From Hyperoplus lanceolatus (lineage: Eukaryota > Chordata > Actinopteri > Uranoscopiformes > Ammodytidae): DNA of 64,000 nt. The DNA is taken from the NCBI GenBank assembly GCA_026929865.2, contig CM049400.1:20478501-20542500 (forward strand), given 5' to 3'. Shown piece after piece: positions 32,438 to 44,716 of this stretch (position 1 is the first letter of the stretch; every line of letters starts with the position of its first letter). The notes beneath the pieces are model-generated. The model made no database searches. It saw nothing but the letters and a program-made list of their open reading frames with translations, and was not told the origin of the DNA. A program made the translations under genes and the position numbers.

Positions 32438-33616
32438 CATTGCATTTCAGAGCATGAATATAATAGAAAATGTATTTTGAATAAAGATAGATAATATACA
32501 GTATAAATAGAATTAGCTTGAAGGATTGTATCAATTTGTTTTTAATATTGTTTTATTTGATGAGATGTTTTACCTGCTCTTCAATGTTGGCCATTGCAAA
32601 ACACCACCTAATCCTGCAACTGCTTTTTTACACGTTGCAGACAGCGACTGTCGAGTGAATGGTGAGGCCAAACGAAGTTGATCAAAAAATGATAGAGGAC
32701 TTGGTCAACAATGAGAATGGACACAGGAAACATAGATCTATCTCTCATCACAGGACTCACAAGGCTGCCATACATTGGGGAGCACTTTTCAGCCTTGTTC
32801 CCTTCTGCGAGCTGCTCCTGATCCAAGGCCAGATAAAGACCCAGTGACAGTCCCCTTATATCTCAAGACTGAGTTGTACCCTTGGTGGTTATTTGGTATT
32901 GGAACAGGCTGTGGAAGGACTAATGTGAGAGAGGCCTGAACTCTACTAAATGCTGTATTGTTGCCAGAAAATGTAAACTGATCTATGTGTTTGTGTGTAC
33001 ACAGTCGGGTTGATTGGCCATTAATTCTGCTCGCAGCCGTTGGACGCAAGCAGATGTTATAGCAGATTACAGCAATCGAGGTCAGCACCTTAGCTGAGGG
33101 CGGTGGGTTCACTTTTTGTCTGTTCCTTGAGCATGTGAAATTTAAACCTCAAAGTGAAGGACAACAGGAAAATAAGAGGTGCAGTAGTTTCCAGCAAAGG
33201 ACGTGCGGTCAGGTTTACGATAGCTGCACAAAGGTAAGTCAGCCTTCATTGTGGCCAGTGCTCTGTATGAATCAAAGCTGAGCAACAGGGCCTTATATTG
33301 GTCTGTCTCTATATTGTTTTTCTCTGACATCTGAATTGTAGAAAGGCGCGGCAGGAATATTGGCTTTGTTGGCCTGACTGACAGTTGGTCCTGATGCTCA
33401 AAAACTCCTTAGAAATTAACTGTTACCACCAAGAACCACATCCGAGCTACTCTGTGCTGTAGGCCTACTTAGTGACAGGGATGCTCTGAGCTAAACTCTG
33501 ACAGCAGTTTGCTAATGTTGCATATGGTGAAAATTATCACATGCTAAGTTGTAGCAGGTATAAAGTATGTATAATGTTTGCCATCTTAGCTGAGTTCAGC
33601 ATGCTATCATTTCCCT
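32438..33616. other. No supported feature
   Basis: Unique-looking DNA. The overlapping frames around 32608-33112 have no recognisable domain. Confidence 0.45.
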
Positions 33617-33775
33617 AATGACGCTTTTCCACTGCATGGTATCCGCTCAACTCGACTCAACTCGCATTTTTGGCGTTTCCACCGCAAAATCATGTTACCT
33701 GGAAGCGGCTGTTTTCTTGTTATCGCCTCGCTCTAGGTTCCAAGCGAGCTGAGCCGATGCTTAAAGGTGACGTCA
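33617..33775. mobile_element. One end of a fish MITE, truncated
   Basis: CGCTTTTCCACTGCATGGTA, then CTCAACTCGACTCAACTCGC and GCGTTTCCACCGC, is a phrase set I know from a widespread fish MITE family. The opposite end, which should read as the complement, is not found in the following kilobase. Confidence 0.5.
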
Positions 33776-34540
33776 ATTTGCATCACAGATCCGAAAAAAC
33801 TTAATGAAATGTCCATAATATTTGCTAAACTCACCCAGTTGTGTTGGATGTTGGGGATATTACTTTAAACATACTGTACACGACACAAGAGGAGACATGT
33901 AGGGCAGCTAGCAGCTATATAGCCTATAGTAGTCAGCTGGGACAGAAATGATAGCGAGCGATTAACTTTCAAGCCTCAGACTGCACCAATTACCTCAATA
34001 AAATATTCAGGCTGAGACACGGCTTGCATTTGCAAACACGTTTCCTGAAACAAGCACTCAACAGTCACCTTTATGATGCCCGTGTTCACGTGCATAGGGA
34101 TGTACGTGACACATCCTTACAGCTGATTGAGTGGCAGAGTCACACATCGGGACACCAATCCTCCCGTTTAATGGCCCCTCGCAATATTCTTCTACTTCTT
34201 TTTGCAAACAGATACAAGGGTGTTTCCCTAAAACAGGCAACGTGCACTGGGAGATACATACTCTTTAACATCCTGTAGGGGGCTTGCTGGAAGGTTTTCA
34301 CTAATCTAGTTAGCATTTATCAAAAGACTTGTCTGTTATTAGCATCTAGGTGACATGATTTGGTTAAAGTTATCTGTCATTGTTTAGTCAGCCTGATCAG
34401 AAATCAACATGGCCGCCAGTGGCGAAGCGCCAGCTTCCTAGGGTGTAAGTAATCATATATTAGACACACTTATTTTCATTAAAATAACAATCTAAATTCA
34501 TAGATTGAATTAGGACATTTATCTTAACATGCTGATGAAG

Positions 34541-34814
34541 GGGCGACTTTAGGGGCGACTGTGGCTCAGTTGGTAGAGCGGGTCGGCCGATGATCAAAGG
34601 GTTGGAGGTTCGATCCCCGCCCTGCCACCTGTGTCATAGTTGTTGTGTCCTTGGGCAAGACACTTCGCCCACCTTGCCTCGTGTGAATGTTGATAGTTAG
34701 CCTGCTATCGGTGTATGAATGTGTGTGTAAATGGGAACAGGTCTCCCTTGCAAAAGAGTCTTCGGACTCAATGGGATATACCTGTATAAATAAAAGGTAA
34801 AAAAAAAAAAAAAT
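34541..34814 (+). mobile_element. tRNA-derived SINE, full length
   Basis: The head GGGGCGACTGTGGCTCAG starts at 34552 with A box TGGCTCAGTTGG and B box GGTTCGATCCC. The body includes CCTTGGGCAAGACACTTCG, and the tail AAATAAAAGGT runs into poly-A. A partial second head (GGGCGACTTTA) precedes it at 34541. ATGAAG occurs before the partial head and after the poly-A, a likely target duplication. A near-identical copy lies at 51663-51921. Confidence 0.88.
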
Positions 34815-35066
34815 GAAGAAAAAAAATCCATCTGTGTTTGTGTGGTTTTTAGCAGAATTTGAAATGTATGTATCCCCAGAGATACATTGCCTGATTAGGG
34901 GTAGAAATTTGGTCAATGTTTATTATTCAAAGTTTTATTTAAAACTTGAAGGAATGTTAATAATGACTGCAGAACCATATATTATCATGAACAGTTGTGC
35001 CCATTACAACATTATTACTGTATTTTACTTTAAAAATTATCTTTCTATATTTATATATACTTAGGG

Positions 35067-35136
35067 CAGCGCTGCCTGGAAGGCCCTATCCCTAACCCTA
35101 ACCCTAACCGGGGGCGGAAGGTGCCTTCCAGGCAGA
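35067..35136. repeat. Palindrome enclosing telomere-like repeats
   Basis: CTGCCTGGAAGGC and GCCTTCCAGGCAG form a 13-base inverted pair. Between them is CCCTAACCCTAACCCTAACC (35089-35108), three vertebrate telomere units. The flanks are ordinary AT-rich DNA. Confidence 0.85.
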
Positions 35137-35488
35137 AAACACCAACAAACTTCACTGCCAAGGGATGGCCAAAGCCACTGGCATGGAGAGTAAGCTGCTG
35201 TTTATTAAATATATTATTTCAAGCTGGTGGCTGGTGGTCGTTTAAGGGCACACAGTGTAGCATCATACTTGCATTGGCTTTAGAGGAGCATCTGACACAC
35301 CTGTGGCAGCTGTTTGAAAGGATCAGGGTGCAGTGACTAATAGTCAATCCTGCTTAGTTACAGTTTGGCCTGTCATCCATTGATTTCCTTGGACACTGCT
35401 TTCCACAAAGGGAGCCATTAAACTGGTAAAGTAAGAGACACCGTGCCAGGTTCATGCACACCGCACCATAAAGTCCCTACATTCCTGT

Positions 35489-36607
35489 TGGGACGGCCTC
35501 CACTGCCTTCGTGGACCACACGCCACTGACCTTCGCCATTGCCAAGACTTCTGAGCTGTGGCCTGCACGCCAGCAACATCAGTTTTCCGCCGTCTCTGAG
35601 TTCACCACTGATATTCAGCATGGCTGGTAAGGACAACTTCGGGGTCTGTGCACTTGGGACTCGACAACGCTGTCATGTCTAAAGACCAGGCCGCTGGCTC
35701 AGATGTCCCTACTACACCATGTCCTCCAACTTCAGGCCTGTGGCTGCTGTGCTGTGTTTGATCACGGCAAGGCTCCTCTGCGATATCTGTACTGACCAGC
35801 CCTGCCCGATGGTGCGCGTGGGTTGGGGGCGCCAATGTCTATACCTGATCAATGGTTTATGCAATCTGGGTGTTCAGGCGTCTACGAGGCTGGTGGGTGT
35901 TACATTTGTCTGGCCCCGCCTCAGGAGGGATGTAAAGACCTGGGCTAGCTTCAGCTTGGCCTGTCAGCGTGTGCAAGGTACACACAATACCAAAGCCCCC
36001 TTGGCGTCGATTCTGGTCTCAGAGAGGCATTTCGACCAGGTCAAAAAGGACCTGGTGGGCCCCCTGCCTTCCTCCCGTAGGTTCACTGACCTCCTCACCT
36101 TGGTGGGCAGCACCACCAGGTAGCCAGAAGCCATTCCTCTGTATTCGCTGAAGTGGACTGGGCATTCTTCTGGTTGTGGGTGGCCCGTTTTGGTATGCCG
36201 GCTGACCTCACCTTGTACAGGGGCCCACAGTTCACATCCGAGCTGCATGACTAAGGGGTCGCAACTGGGTTGACTGCCTCCAGTGGTTAATATTTGGCCT
36301 GCTCTCTGCCCCTAAGGAGGGCCTGCAGTTTTCATCTGCTGAATTGGTTTACGGACAGCCACTGGTGGTCCAAGGAAAGTTCCTTCAGGACGCTGCGGTT
36401 CTGTGGACGGGCGCGTCACATTGGACTTTTGCTCTGGGCAACTCCAGCCCCTTCACTCAGATCCCCCTGAAGCCTTCCCTACGATGGGCCCTTCTGTGTC
36501 CTGGAGGCAGGGCCCAAGAACTTTGTGGTGGACATGGGGGATAAGCTAGAGCGGGTCACTATGGACCGTCTCAAGCCTGCCCATCTGGATGTGGCTGATC
36601 CAGTTTG
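35489..36607 (+). pseudogene. Ty3/gypsy retrotransposon pol remnant (RNase H end and integrase)
   Basis: Pieces of a gypsy polyprotein appear in the right order in several frames. About 35506-35630 encodes the RNase H end (FVDHTPLTFA, then TSELWPARQ and SEFTTDIQH). About 35880-35980 gives the integrase zinc-binding region (TFVWPRLRRDVKTWA and CQRVQ). About 36025-36120 gives the core start (FDQVKKDLVGPLPSSRRFTD). Then ARFGMPADLTLYRGPQFTSE (second catalytic aspartate region changed to Y-R) and ELVYGQPLVV follow. The C-terminus MDRLKPAHLD lies near 36570, with a stop at 36606. Multiple frameshifts and stops show it is long dead. No LTRs, gag or protease are found. Confidence 0.85.
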
Positions 36608-38700
36608 ATGAAACTAGATTGGTAAAACTGAATAAAATGTACTTAAAAAGTAGTATTTGTAATTTAAATGGACAAGATAAACAACAATTTATCATTTCTG
36701 TTCATCAAATTAAGCATTAATATTTTTACCATTTCGGCTTTTTTTACACCCTAATAGGGCAACGTATCCTGGGAGATACAACTCGTAAAACCCAAAATAT
36801 ACAAAGTATAAAAAAAAATTATGTGGAAATATTTTTCTTTGGTCTTAAAGAGATGAGTGATAACATGAAAATATTTTTAGAAACTCATTTTCCACTGTTG
36901 CCTGTTTAAGAGTTAAACATTTTCCATCCATATTTTTGGCGGTTGGTTCAGTTAATAGCACAACAACTGTTCTGCTATGGGAATGTCACTATTTTTGCAT
37001 GGCAAATCTATCCAACAGTTGGTCAAATCGTTAACTTGCTGGTGGCACTTGGGGAATAGATGATTGATCGTCATTGCCATCTCTGGAGTCAAGATTAATA
37101 ACACACTGGGCCAGGAGATTCTGAATGAACTATCTGACTGAGATTAAAAAATATTTTTAGTCAATTCATGTAAAACTGTAGTAAAAATACATCAGCTCTG
37201 GTAAACGTTGTCACAAAGATACCTCATCAGTACCTGAGAAACCCAGCTTATCAACACTTTTCAACCGTGTGCGTAGATGCTCTCCATTTGAATAGTACCA
37301 AGATAGAGCAATCGGGATTAGTGGAATATGCCCCTTATGAAATCTTCCTGTGCCTCTTGGCTCTGTGATAAGTATACAAGCAGCCGCAGACCTGTGTACA
37401 TAGAGAGATCATAGACTAATTAGCTCTAGGCTTGCTGTGGTCTGTCTGCTTCAATACTGTAGATTGTAGATGCTGCTAAATATTCAAACAGGGTCATGCA
37501 TGCACATGTTTGTTTGTTTTCACAGCAATTCAAATATTTACAAACTTGAAAAAATAATTTACATGAATGTCTTTCTTCTTGTACATTAAGAAACAAGAAT
37601 TAAGTTACAGAGATTATATTATCCCAGCAGGAAGTGTGTTGTTACAGCATGCACAATAAATGAACGAAATACTGTACTTTCAGGAACACTCAAAATACAC
37701 TTGTATATGTATGTACAACTTTAAACACATATTTTATAATCGATTAGTTTTATTTAGGGTTTCTTAATCAGATCGCAAAAAATTAAATATTATATATTAA
37801 ATATGTTTTAGGTGTGGAAGCCCAAATCAGTCTTGAAAACATAAGGAAGATTGCTAATTTGACTGACTAATGCTAGTGCTAAAGTCAATTTATAGTTTTT
37901 TTGGTGAATTTAGATTTGATACATGGGGGAACATTTAACGCCCTGACTTGTGTCCCAACTCTTCAATTTATCTTTTCTTTTTGGAGACACTTTACAATCA
38001 CACTTAGTCACCCTTTCCTAACATTGATATGATTTTCTTGGTGTTGATTTGTTTTTCTGACCTGATTTATGCTCCCATGGATACATCTGCAGTGGAGAAA
38101 GAGCTGGGGGAATGGAAAACATGATTCTTCACTCTGCTTTGAGGCACGTTGTACACAGATTGTATGTGTGCGTCAAAGTGATGACAATGAAGCCTCCAAA
38201 CACCCTGTAACCCGATGCAAAAGGTCATGCTTTGTTCTACACCTGAAAACACTGGGAGCCACTCAGCCAATCATCATGGTTGGCTATCTTTAAGCTCTGT
38301 GTACTGTTACAAACTACCCTGTTTTTAAAGCTGTGTCCGCTATAGGCAGTCATTCATTATGTTGTTGAGTCTGACTCGCGAGTATTGATCGGTCGAGTTT
38401 GAGGCTTTCGTCTTAGACAATATTTGCTAATTGTGCAGCTAAAAAGTTAAAGTTTTAGCAGTAAATAATAACAAGAATGGGACAGACTACAGCTGTTGAC
38501 TCTCAATCCAGAATGATCAATGATCAGACAATTATGTTTGGGACATTTATTTTAGTTACATGAAATAACCTTCTGTGTTCTTGAAATTCGAAAAGAAGGA
38601 CCATGAACTATTTCTGAGGATTCTTGAGGTAGTTGACCTAGAAAATGGCAATCTAACAGGCAATCTTATTTATTTTTAAAGGCTTGCCCCTAGAGATTGT
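36608..38700. other. No supported feature
   Basis: AT-rich DNA without recognisable exons or repeats. The paired frames at 38067-38293 on both strands have no domain. Confidence 0.45.
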
Positions 38701-38709
38701 GATATTGGT

Positions 38710-39080
38710 TTGTCTGTTAATCCATCATTCTGGTCCACATTAAAATATCTCAAAAACTACTGGATGGATAACCTTGAAATAATGTTATTGTTATCCAACA
38801 TCCGCTATCCAGAGGATGAATCCTTAGGACTTGATGCAAACATCAGATTTGTTTTCACTTATCCACTGAAACATCTGCAGGTCAATCAGATGGATTTGTA
38901 CAAAACTTTCTACAAATGTTCATGGTTGTATACTAAGGACTCGATAGTCTCCTAATTTTCCTTCCTTTGTGTTTTTAAGTCAACTATCTTGTCAACTATT
39001 GGCTGGATTTGCCATGGCCTCTGTTACACACTTTTAGGTTCCCCTCAGAAGGAAACCAAATAACTTTAGTGATTCCTAAA
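38710..39080 (+). repeat. Dispersed fish repeat, diverged
   Basis: CTGGTCCACATTAAAATATC, then CTCAAAAACTACTGGATGGA and CAGAGGATGAATCCT, are phrases I recognise from a very common non-coding repeat of percomorph fish. The 81-codon frame at 38710-38955 lies within it and is not a gene. A minus-strand fragment of the same repeat seems to lie at 49320-49430. Confidence 0.55.
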
Positions 39081-42000
39081 CTTTTCATCCAACACCATGA
39101 AATACGTGTCTTTTAATGATGCTTCAGTCTTATAAGGGGAATTTATTCTTGACATCTAATGTTTTACATTATGTTTTGGGGTTGGACCCTCTGACTTGAT
39201 GAGCACACAATGGAATTCATGGAAATTATAGGTAATTACTCACTAAAAAAGGCACAGTGAGGTTAAGGGAATGGCAAAAAACGAAACAGATTACAGCATG
39301 TCATCAAAAGTAAATCCTGCCAAACAGACTACGTAGTTGAACCTCTTCAAACATTTGGTATTCTAAATAAATCTCTTCACTCATCCAGGTTTGAAGGATA
39401 AACAGAGCTTTCTGTCCACAAAAAGGTTGTCTGAGCGGTGGACAGAGGGGGTGCTGAGCAGCTCCTGCTCACAGGCTCTCTTCATTGTCACCATCTGGTT
39501 CTTCTTGATAACTGAGAGCTTTCTGAGGTGTTCATCAGGTCAGACCTATGTAGCTCCTCTCAGCACAGCACTGTGAGTGGCAACAGCCTCCCAGAGATAA
39601 GAGCACAGGAGTGAGAGAAAGACCTCTGGATAGCAGCAGGACCTGAATATGTGCATGTACATGTTTGTGTATGCACATGCCCCTGTATCTGTCTTTGCAG
39701 GGTGATGAGTGAGAATCAGGCCCAAGGGGGATCACGTCACCACGGAGATAGCCACCATTGCCTAGCAACCTCAGCCCTCAGGCCCACTGAAGGAAGTTCA
39801 ATGTGAAAAATGATCCTCTTCAGAAAAATGTGCTAATAATGGATCTTTTCAAGCACACAAAAAAACTGAAATGTAACCACCATGTTGTCTTTGTTTGATG
39901 TCCTTAAAGGGTAAGTCGGGTGATTTACTTGTTTTTTTTTCTCTTCTTGTAAACAAATCCTGTGAAAAGACCAAAACAAACAATAATTTGATCCGAGTGT
40001 TACCGCAGCCTGATATAGCTTTTTATTCTGTGCCATAGACATCAAAAGCTATGTAAAACACATCTATGAGTCCTAGCATCGGTTGAAATGTTCCTTCATC
40101 CTGATGAAATAGTTTATTTTTAATCCATGGCACATACTCCCTCCTGCAAATCTGAAGCTGAAAATAGTCTCCAACAAATTCACCATTAATCCTGTTTAAG
40201 TAACTTCTGTTGGAAACTACAGTGCCAAGCTGTTAGTCGATTACTGAGCTGTTAATAAATGAAAATATATTTGGCTGGAGAAGTTGGAAAGCATTGAGAT
40301 TGAGAAACTAATGCATTGTTGGTTTAAGGCTTTTCATGTGATTTGTTGACCATAACAAACATCACCAGCCTTATGATCCCAAGGTTCTACTATCTAAATT
40401 ATAATCTAATAGATGATCAAAGTACTTTGCAATCTCAAAATCAATTCCGTATTGATCCCAAAGCTGTGAATTGTAAACTTACAAGTGCAGCTTAATGCAT
40501 TAGGGTGTGCAGTATGTGTGCTAACATTAAATCTATGCCTAATGTGAGGTGTCCTTTATAAAATGGACATGTTACTAGCTGTCACTCAACAGCTTCCAGA
40601 CTCTGAGGTCATTTCAATCGTGTTACAAGACAAATTATTGTCTTCCTGCTAGACACCCCTGACGAGGCATGTCAATACTGCAGGTGCAACTGGGCCTGAA
40701 ATTGCTTTGTTTAAACTTGTCAGGTTGGAATGGAAGTTTTAAGAAGGATATGTCCTAATTTGCACAGCTGAGGCTCTATACAAACTCTACTGAGATTAGA
40801 ACCTCAAACTGTTTTTTGTTTGTTTTTGGAAGAATAATCATTTTAAGAATCTGAAATGTAAGTAGCTTATAACAGCTAATACTTTGTAGTAAAGCCGTCA
40901 ATAATTAAGACTTTAAAAAAGCTTTTGGTGTTGCAAGCATTGATGTTTACTTCCCTTTCCTCCACCGTGTTACAGTGATTGAAAGGAGCTGTAAAGAGCG
41001 GAATGTGAAGGGATATGTGAAATTGAAAACTGGAGCAAACCACATTAATGCCTGAGGACATTTGAAATTCTGTTTTCAAAATATAAAAAAGTCGATTTCC
41101 CTCCAGTTCTTATATTCACAAAACATTTCTGTATTTTATAAACATTTATCTTAGTCAATTTATTTCACTCATATGCACTTCATGGATGCCCATATAATTA
41201 AGTATAAAGTATTCAAATGTTCTTAAGGTTGCTTATCTATTCTCTGCATCTGTGTGTTGTGCTTCCTTTTGCTGATCCTGAGGATCCCATTTGTTTGTTT
41301 TTAATTTATTTATTTCCTTTTTTTCTGCTAAATCGTTTTATTTGTTTGTATTATTATTATTTTTTTAACCATGTTCAATAAAGACTTACAAAAAAAACAA
41401 AAAAACATACCATCTTACATTTCAACACTGTACAGTAACAGACACCTGAACATCCACTTGAAGTGACATTTCAAATGCCTTCACCTCCTTCCTGACATTT
41501 CAACTCCTTTTAGTATGTGCACTCTGATGGACTGATGGATGCTTCAAACTTTTTCAGGTTAGGTCTTCACCTTTTAACAGTAATAAGAAAAGCTTGTTCG
41601 CTCCTCCAACTCACTCTACGTTGGACAGTTCAGCCGACAATTTAACTATTGCACATATCACAGATACTCTAACTGACCTTTCAGCGCCTTTCCGCACTTT
41701 TAATTCAGCTGATCCTTCAACCTGTCTCAGGTCTTACACCTAAACTGACTAACGTATATTAACACTTGCGTTTTAACTGCAATTTAAACTTCTCTCAAAA
41801 TCTTCAGTGGAAAGAATACTTTTTTCAGAAAACCTAGGCTTTTCTACTCTCACCTTCAGGTTTTGTCATATCTTAAGGTGAACAATTTTGGTACTAGCAA
41901 TTTGCTACATTCTACTTTCAACACAATGTAAAATTGCAACTTGGTGTTTTTGGCATTTCCAACACTGTCAAAATGGGTATAAGACAAAAATGTTAAGTAT
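39081..42000. other. No supported feature
   Basis: Mostly unique AT-rich DNA. The 61-codon frame at 39391-39576 lies in a GC-richer patch but has no recognised domain or convincing splice sites. Around 41379 the phrase TTCAATAAAGACTTACAAAA followed by A-rich DNA looks like the 3' end of a retrocopy or an old LINE. Confidence 0.4.
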
Positions 42001-42004
42001 GACC

Positions 42005-42150
42005 TAGTGAATCTGACGAATCTGACCCTGGTCAGTTCGAATCTGACCCTGGTCAGTTCTCTGCATGTCATTCCCCTTTCTGCCCCATTCCATCTCTGTC
42101 TCTCTGCACTATAAATAAAGCATTGAAAATGCCAAAAACAAAATAAAATA
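42005..42150 (+). mobile_element. tRNA-derived SINE, 5'-truncated, with repeated B box
   Basis: CGAATCTGACCCTGGTCAGTT occurs twice in tandem (about 42018-42059), each copy containing the end of a polymerase III B box. Then come TCTCTGCATGTCATTCCCC and the tail TATAAATAAAGCATTGAAAA. The A box and tRNA head are missing. This is the family of the copy at 29735-29842. Confidence 0.75.
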
Positions 42151-44172
42151 AATGAAAAACACAACTGTAATGCACGGATTATACCGTCTTCAATAGTGCC
42201 CCCCACCAATTTGTTCAGAGGACAAAGGGCAATGATGCACATTCCTGAGAGCAGTAGTGGAGACGCATTCCATCCACTGTTTGTAATTGTTCACAGCTGT
42301 AAGCGGAGTCTGCTTCCTATTTGTCGCATTCACGGGTCAAGCGTTACCATATTTTTCATAATCACTTGATCACTTACTGCAGAAGGTGTATCGGCGCAGC
42401 TGATAGCCGGCCCTATACCTCCCGCTTCTTGTTCATCTTCTGAACTTTGTTATTGGGAGGATGTACCCACCATTTATCCCTTTGAGCAGAGGACAGTAAA
42501 TAATGCCCTGTCAAGTGTTTGTGTAGGATGTCACAGCATGAGGTTTTCATTGTGTGAAAAACATCTCTCCTCAACCTTCAGCAAAAAAGCGGCTGCCCAT
42601 TTGATTCTTTTTGAGCTATATATCAAACTATGTAGTGTGGCCGCCAGGACGTCAGCAGGATTTACCCGTGTTAATATTAATATTTGTTACAGAAGATTTT
42701 TTTAAACGCAGTGTGGATCATAAACTGTCTTCTCTAGTTACATTGCTCTTCCTGTCTGAAGTACTCCAGCCATGCCATTACAAATAGGTGTTATGGTTGT
42801 GTGCAAGGGAGTGCATCTGTGTTGGCACAGGTGCCAAAAAAGAATCTGCTCTGTGTACAATATGTGCTTGTGCTGAGAGTGAACGCGAGTGGTTCTCCGC
42901 TTGGGAACAGATCGGCACAACAGTCTGCTTTATTGTTCACAAAGCATGGATCATGCAGAGAGCAGGGAAACCGCTTATTTCTAAAGGTAGTTGTTTTTGT
43001 AACCAGACTCAATCAAAAACACAACCATGTTTTTGCTTTGTTTAACACAGAGTGCTAACTGCTATTCATTTGTTTTCGGTCCATTGTTTTCAAAAGGCCG
43101 ACAACAAACACGACAGATTGATTCTGAGGAACTGACATGAGCTGCAGCAGAAAAACCTTAGTGAACTTGTCCAAGTAAATCACTTCGACCACAGCCACAA
43201 AATTACAGCCTTTAAACTTGTGGGCGAGGGAATGTGAGAGACGGTTTTTCTTGTGGACCTTTGGTATGTTTTCGGGAACCACAGACCTAAAAGATGGGTG
43301 CTGCCTGCAGAGGGTGCTGTAGCCTCTAAAGTTTTGAACAGTTTTGAACTCTGGGTTCTTGTTCCTTCAAATGCTGTGTGATGTCACCAGCTTGAATGCT
43401 GGAAACTGCAACAGAATTTATACTAAACTGCATGCAGTATGCAGTTACATTTTTTACTCAGTCTTTTTTTGTAATAACTCCTCTGTCATGAGTGTTATTA
43501 CCAGTAATGAGTGCCAATGGTTTCAATAGACAATGACCCAAACTGCAGACAATGTGATGGTTTTCTTGGGGGAAAAATAATGTAATGGTATTTTCTTGTT
43601 TTGCCTTCATTGTGTGACAAAAAATGGCTTCAGTGTGTGCCTCTGTTGAAGCTCATCTTCCTCTGTAATTAAACGCAGATTGACATTTGGGACTGTCCCA
43701 TGCTCTGTTATTGTTTCACTATTTTACAACCGTATTGAGTGTGATGTTTGCTTACAATAATGCGTGTGTGGGTATGGGTATGTGCATGTCTGCTAGCACT
43801 GCACTGCGATGAGCTCTGTGCTAATGCAGTGTTGTGGTTTTGCAGTGCCATCCCCCCCCCTCCCTCTACTGGTCTGAACTGAAACAGCTGCCTCGGCTGC
43901 TTTGCCTCCAGCTGCTTCCAAATTGTCCTGCCATTAAGCCATTATATGTTTACGACCAAAGCACCGAGCGAGCCCACTAGGTGAAGTGAGTCCCGATGTT
44001 CCTCCTCTGTTGTAATGGTTCATTATCCTGCTTTCTCACACAGCTTTCGCCTGCGCGGTAATTAGCGGTGACACGATTAGCCACAGTCTACTTTCCCAAT
44101 GGCCTGCAAGTGTCAGTATAACAAGATTAAAAGAGGAGAAAATGTAAATTTTACTGAACCATGAATATTTCG
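42151..44172. other. No supported gene; candidate conserved non-coding patch at the end
   Basis: Overlapping frames near 42738-43058 on both strands have no domain. A short poly-C lies at 43852-43861. The stretch 43900-44100 has balanced base composition and several homeodomain-type ATTA cores (for example GCGGTAATTAGCGG at 44055-44068), which could mark an enhancer; alignment is needed. Confidence 0.35.
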
Positions 44173-44716
44173 ATAATAATAATTGATTGGATTTATATAG
44201 CGCTTTATTTCTCTGTGACTCAAAGCGCTTTACAGGGTTCCAGGATCAATTCTTTCACACACAGTCATACCTGTGGTCAGGGCTGTAAACTAGCGGTCGC
44301 CACTCGCCAAATGCGACCAAAATATTCCCCTGGCGACTTAATTTTGGAGGGATACATAACACTGGGGCGGTTAAAAGTTTGTCCCGATGGTCGTGCTCTT
44401 GCGATAAATTATGCATGATAGAACAAAACATTGTAGTAGCTGTAAACTGATAAATTATGACGGTAGCAAACGTCAAGCTAAACTGGTGATTTGTTGTGTG
44501 TCACACTGAAGTAGCTCCCCCGACGTCACCGCTGTAGAAAATAAGTTCCCCCGAAGAAACGTAGCGTGCGCGTCACCGCCATAGAATGTATAAGAACGCC
44601 GCTCTTTAGAAGTTTTGGCGCAGCAAAAGCAGTTCGAGCGCAGCAATGGAGCTCTAAATAGATACTGGATCGGATTGGTCCCATTTTTAGTTCTGATGAG
44701 TAATAAGTAATGAGTG

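Noticed and set aside
34552..34630. A tRNA gene on the plus strand
   Set aside because: A and B boxes are present, but the sequence continues into a SINE body with poly-A and has other copies; a cloverleaf acceptor stem does not close.
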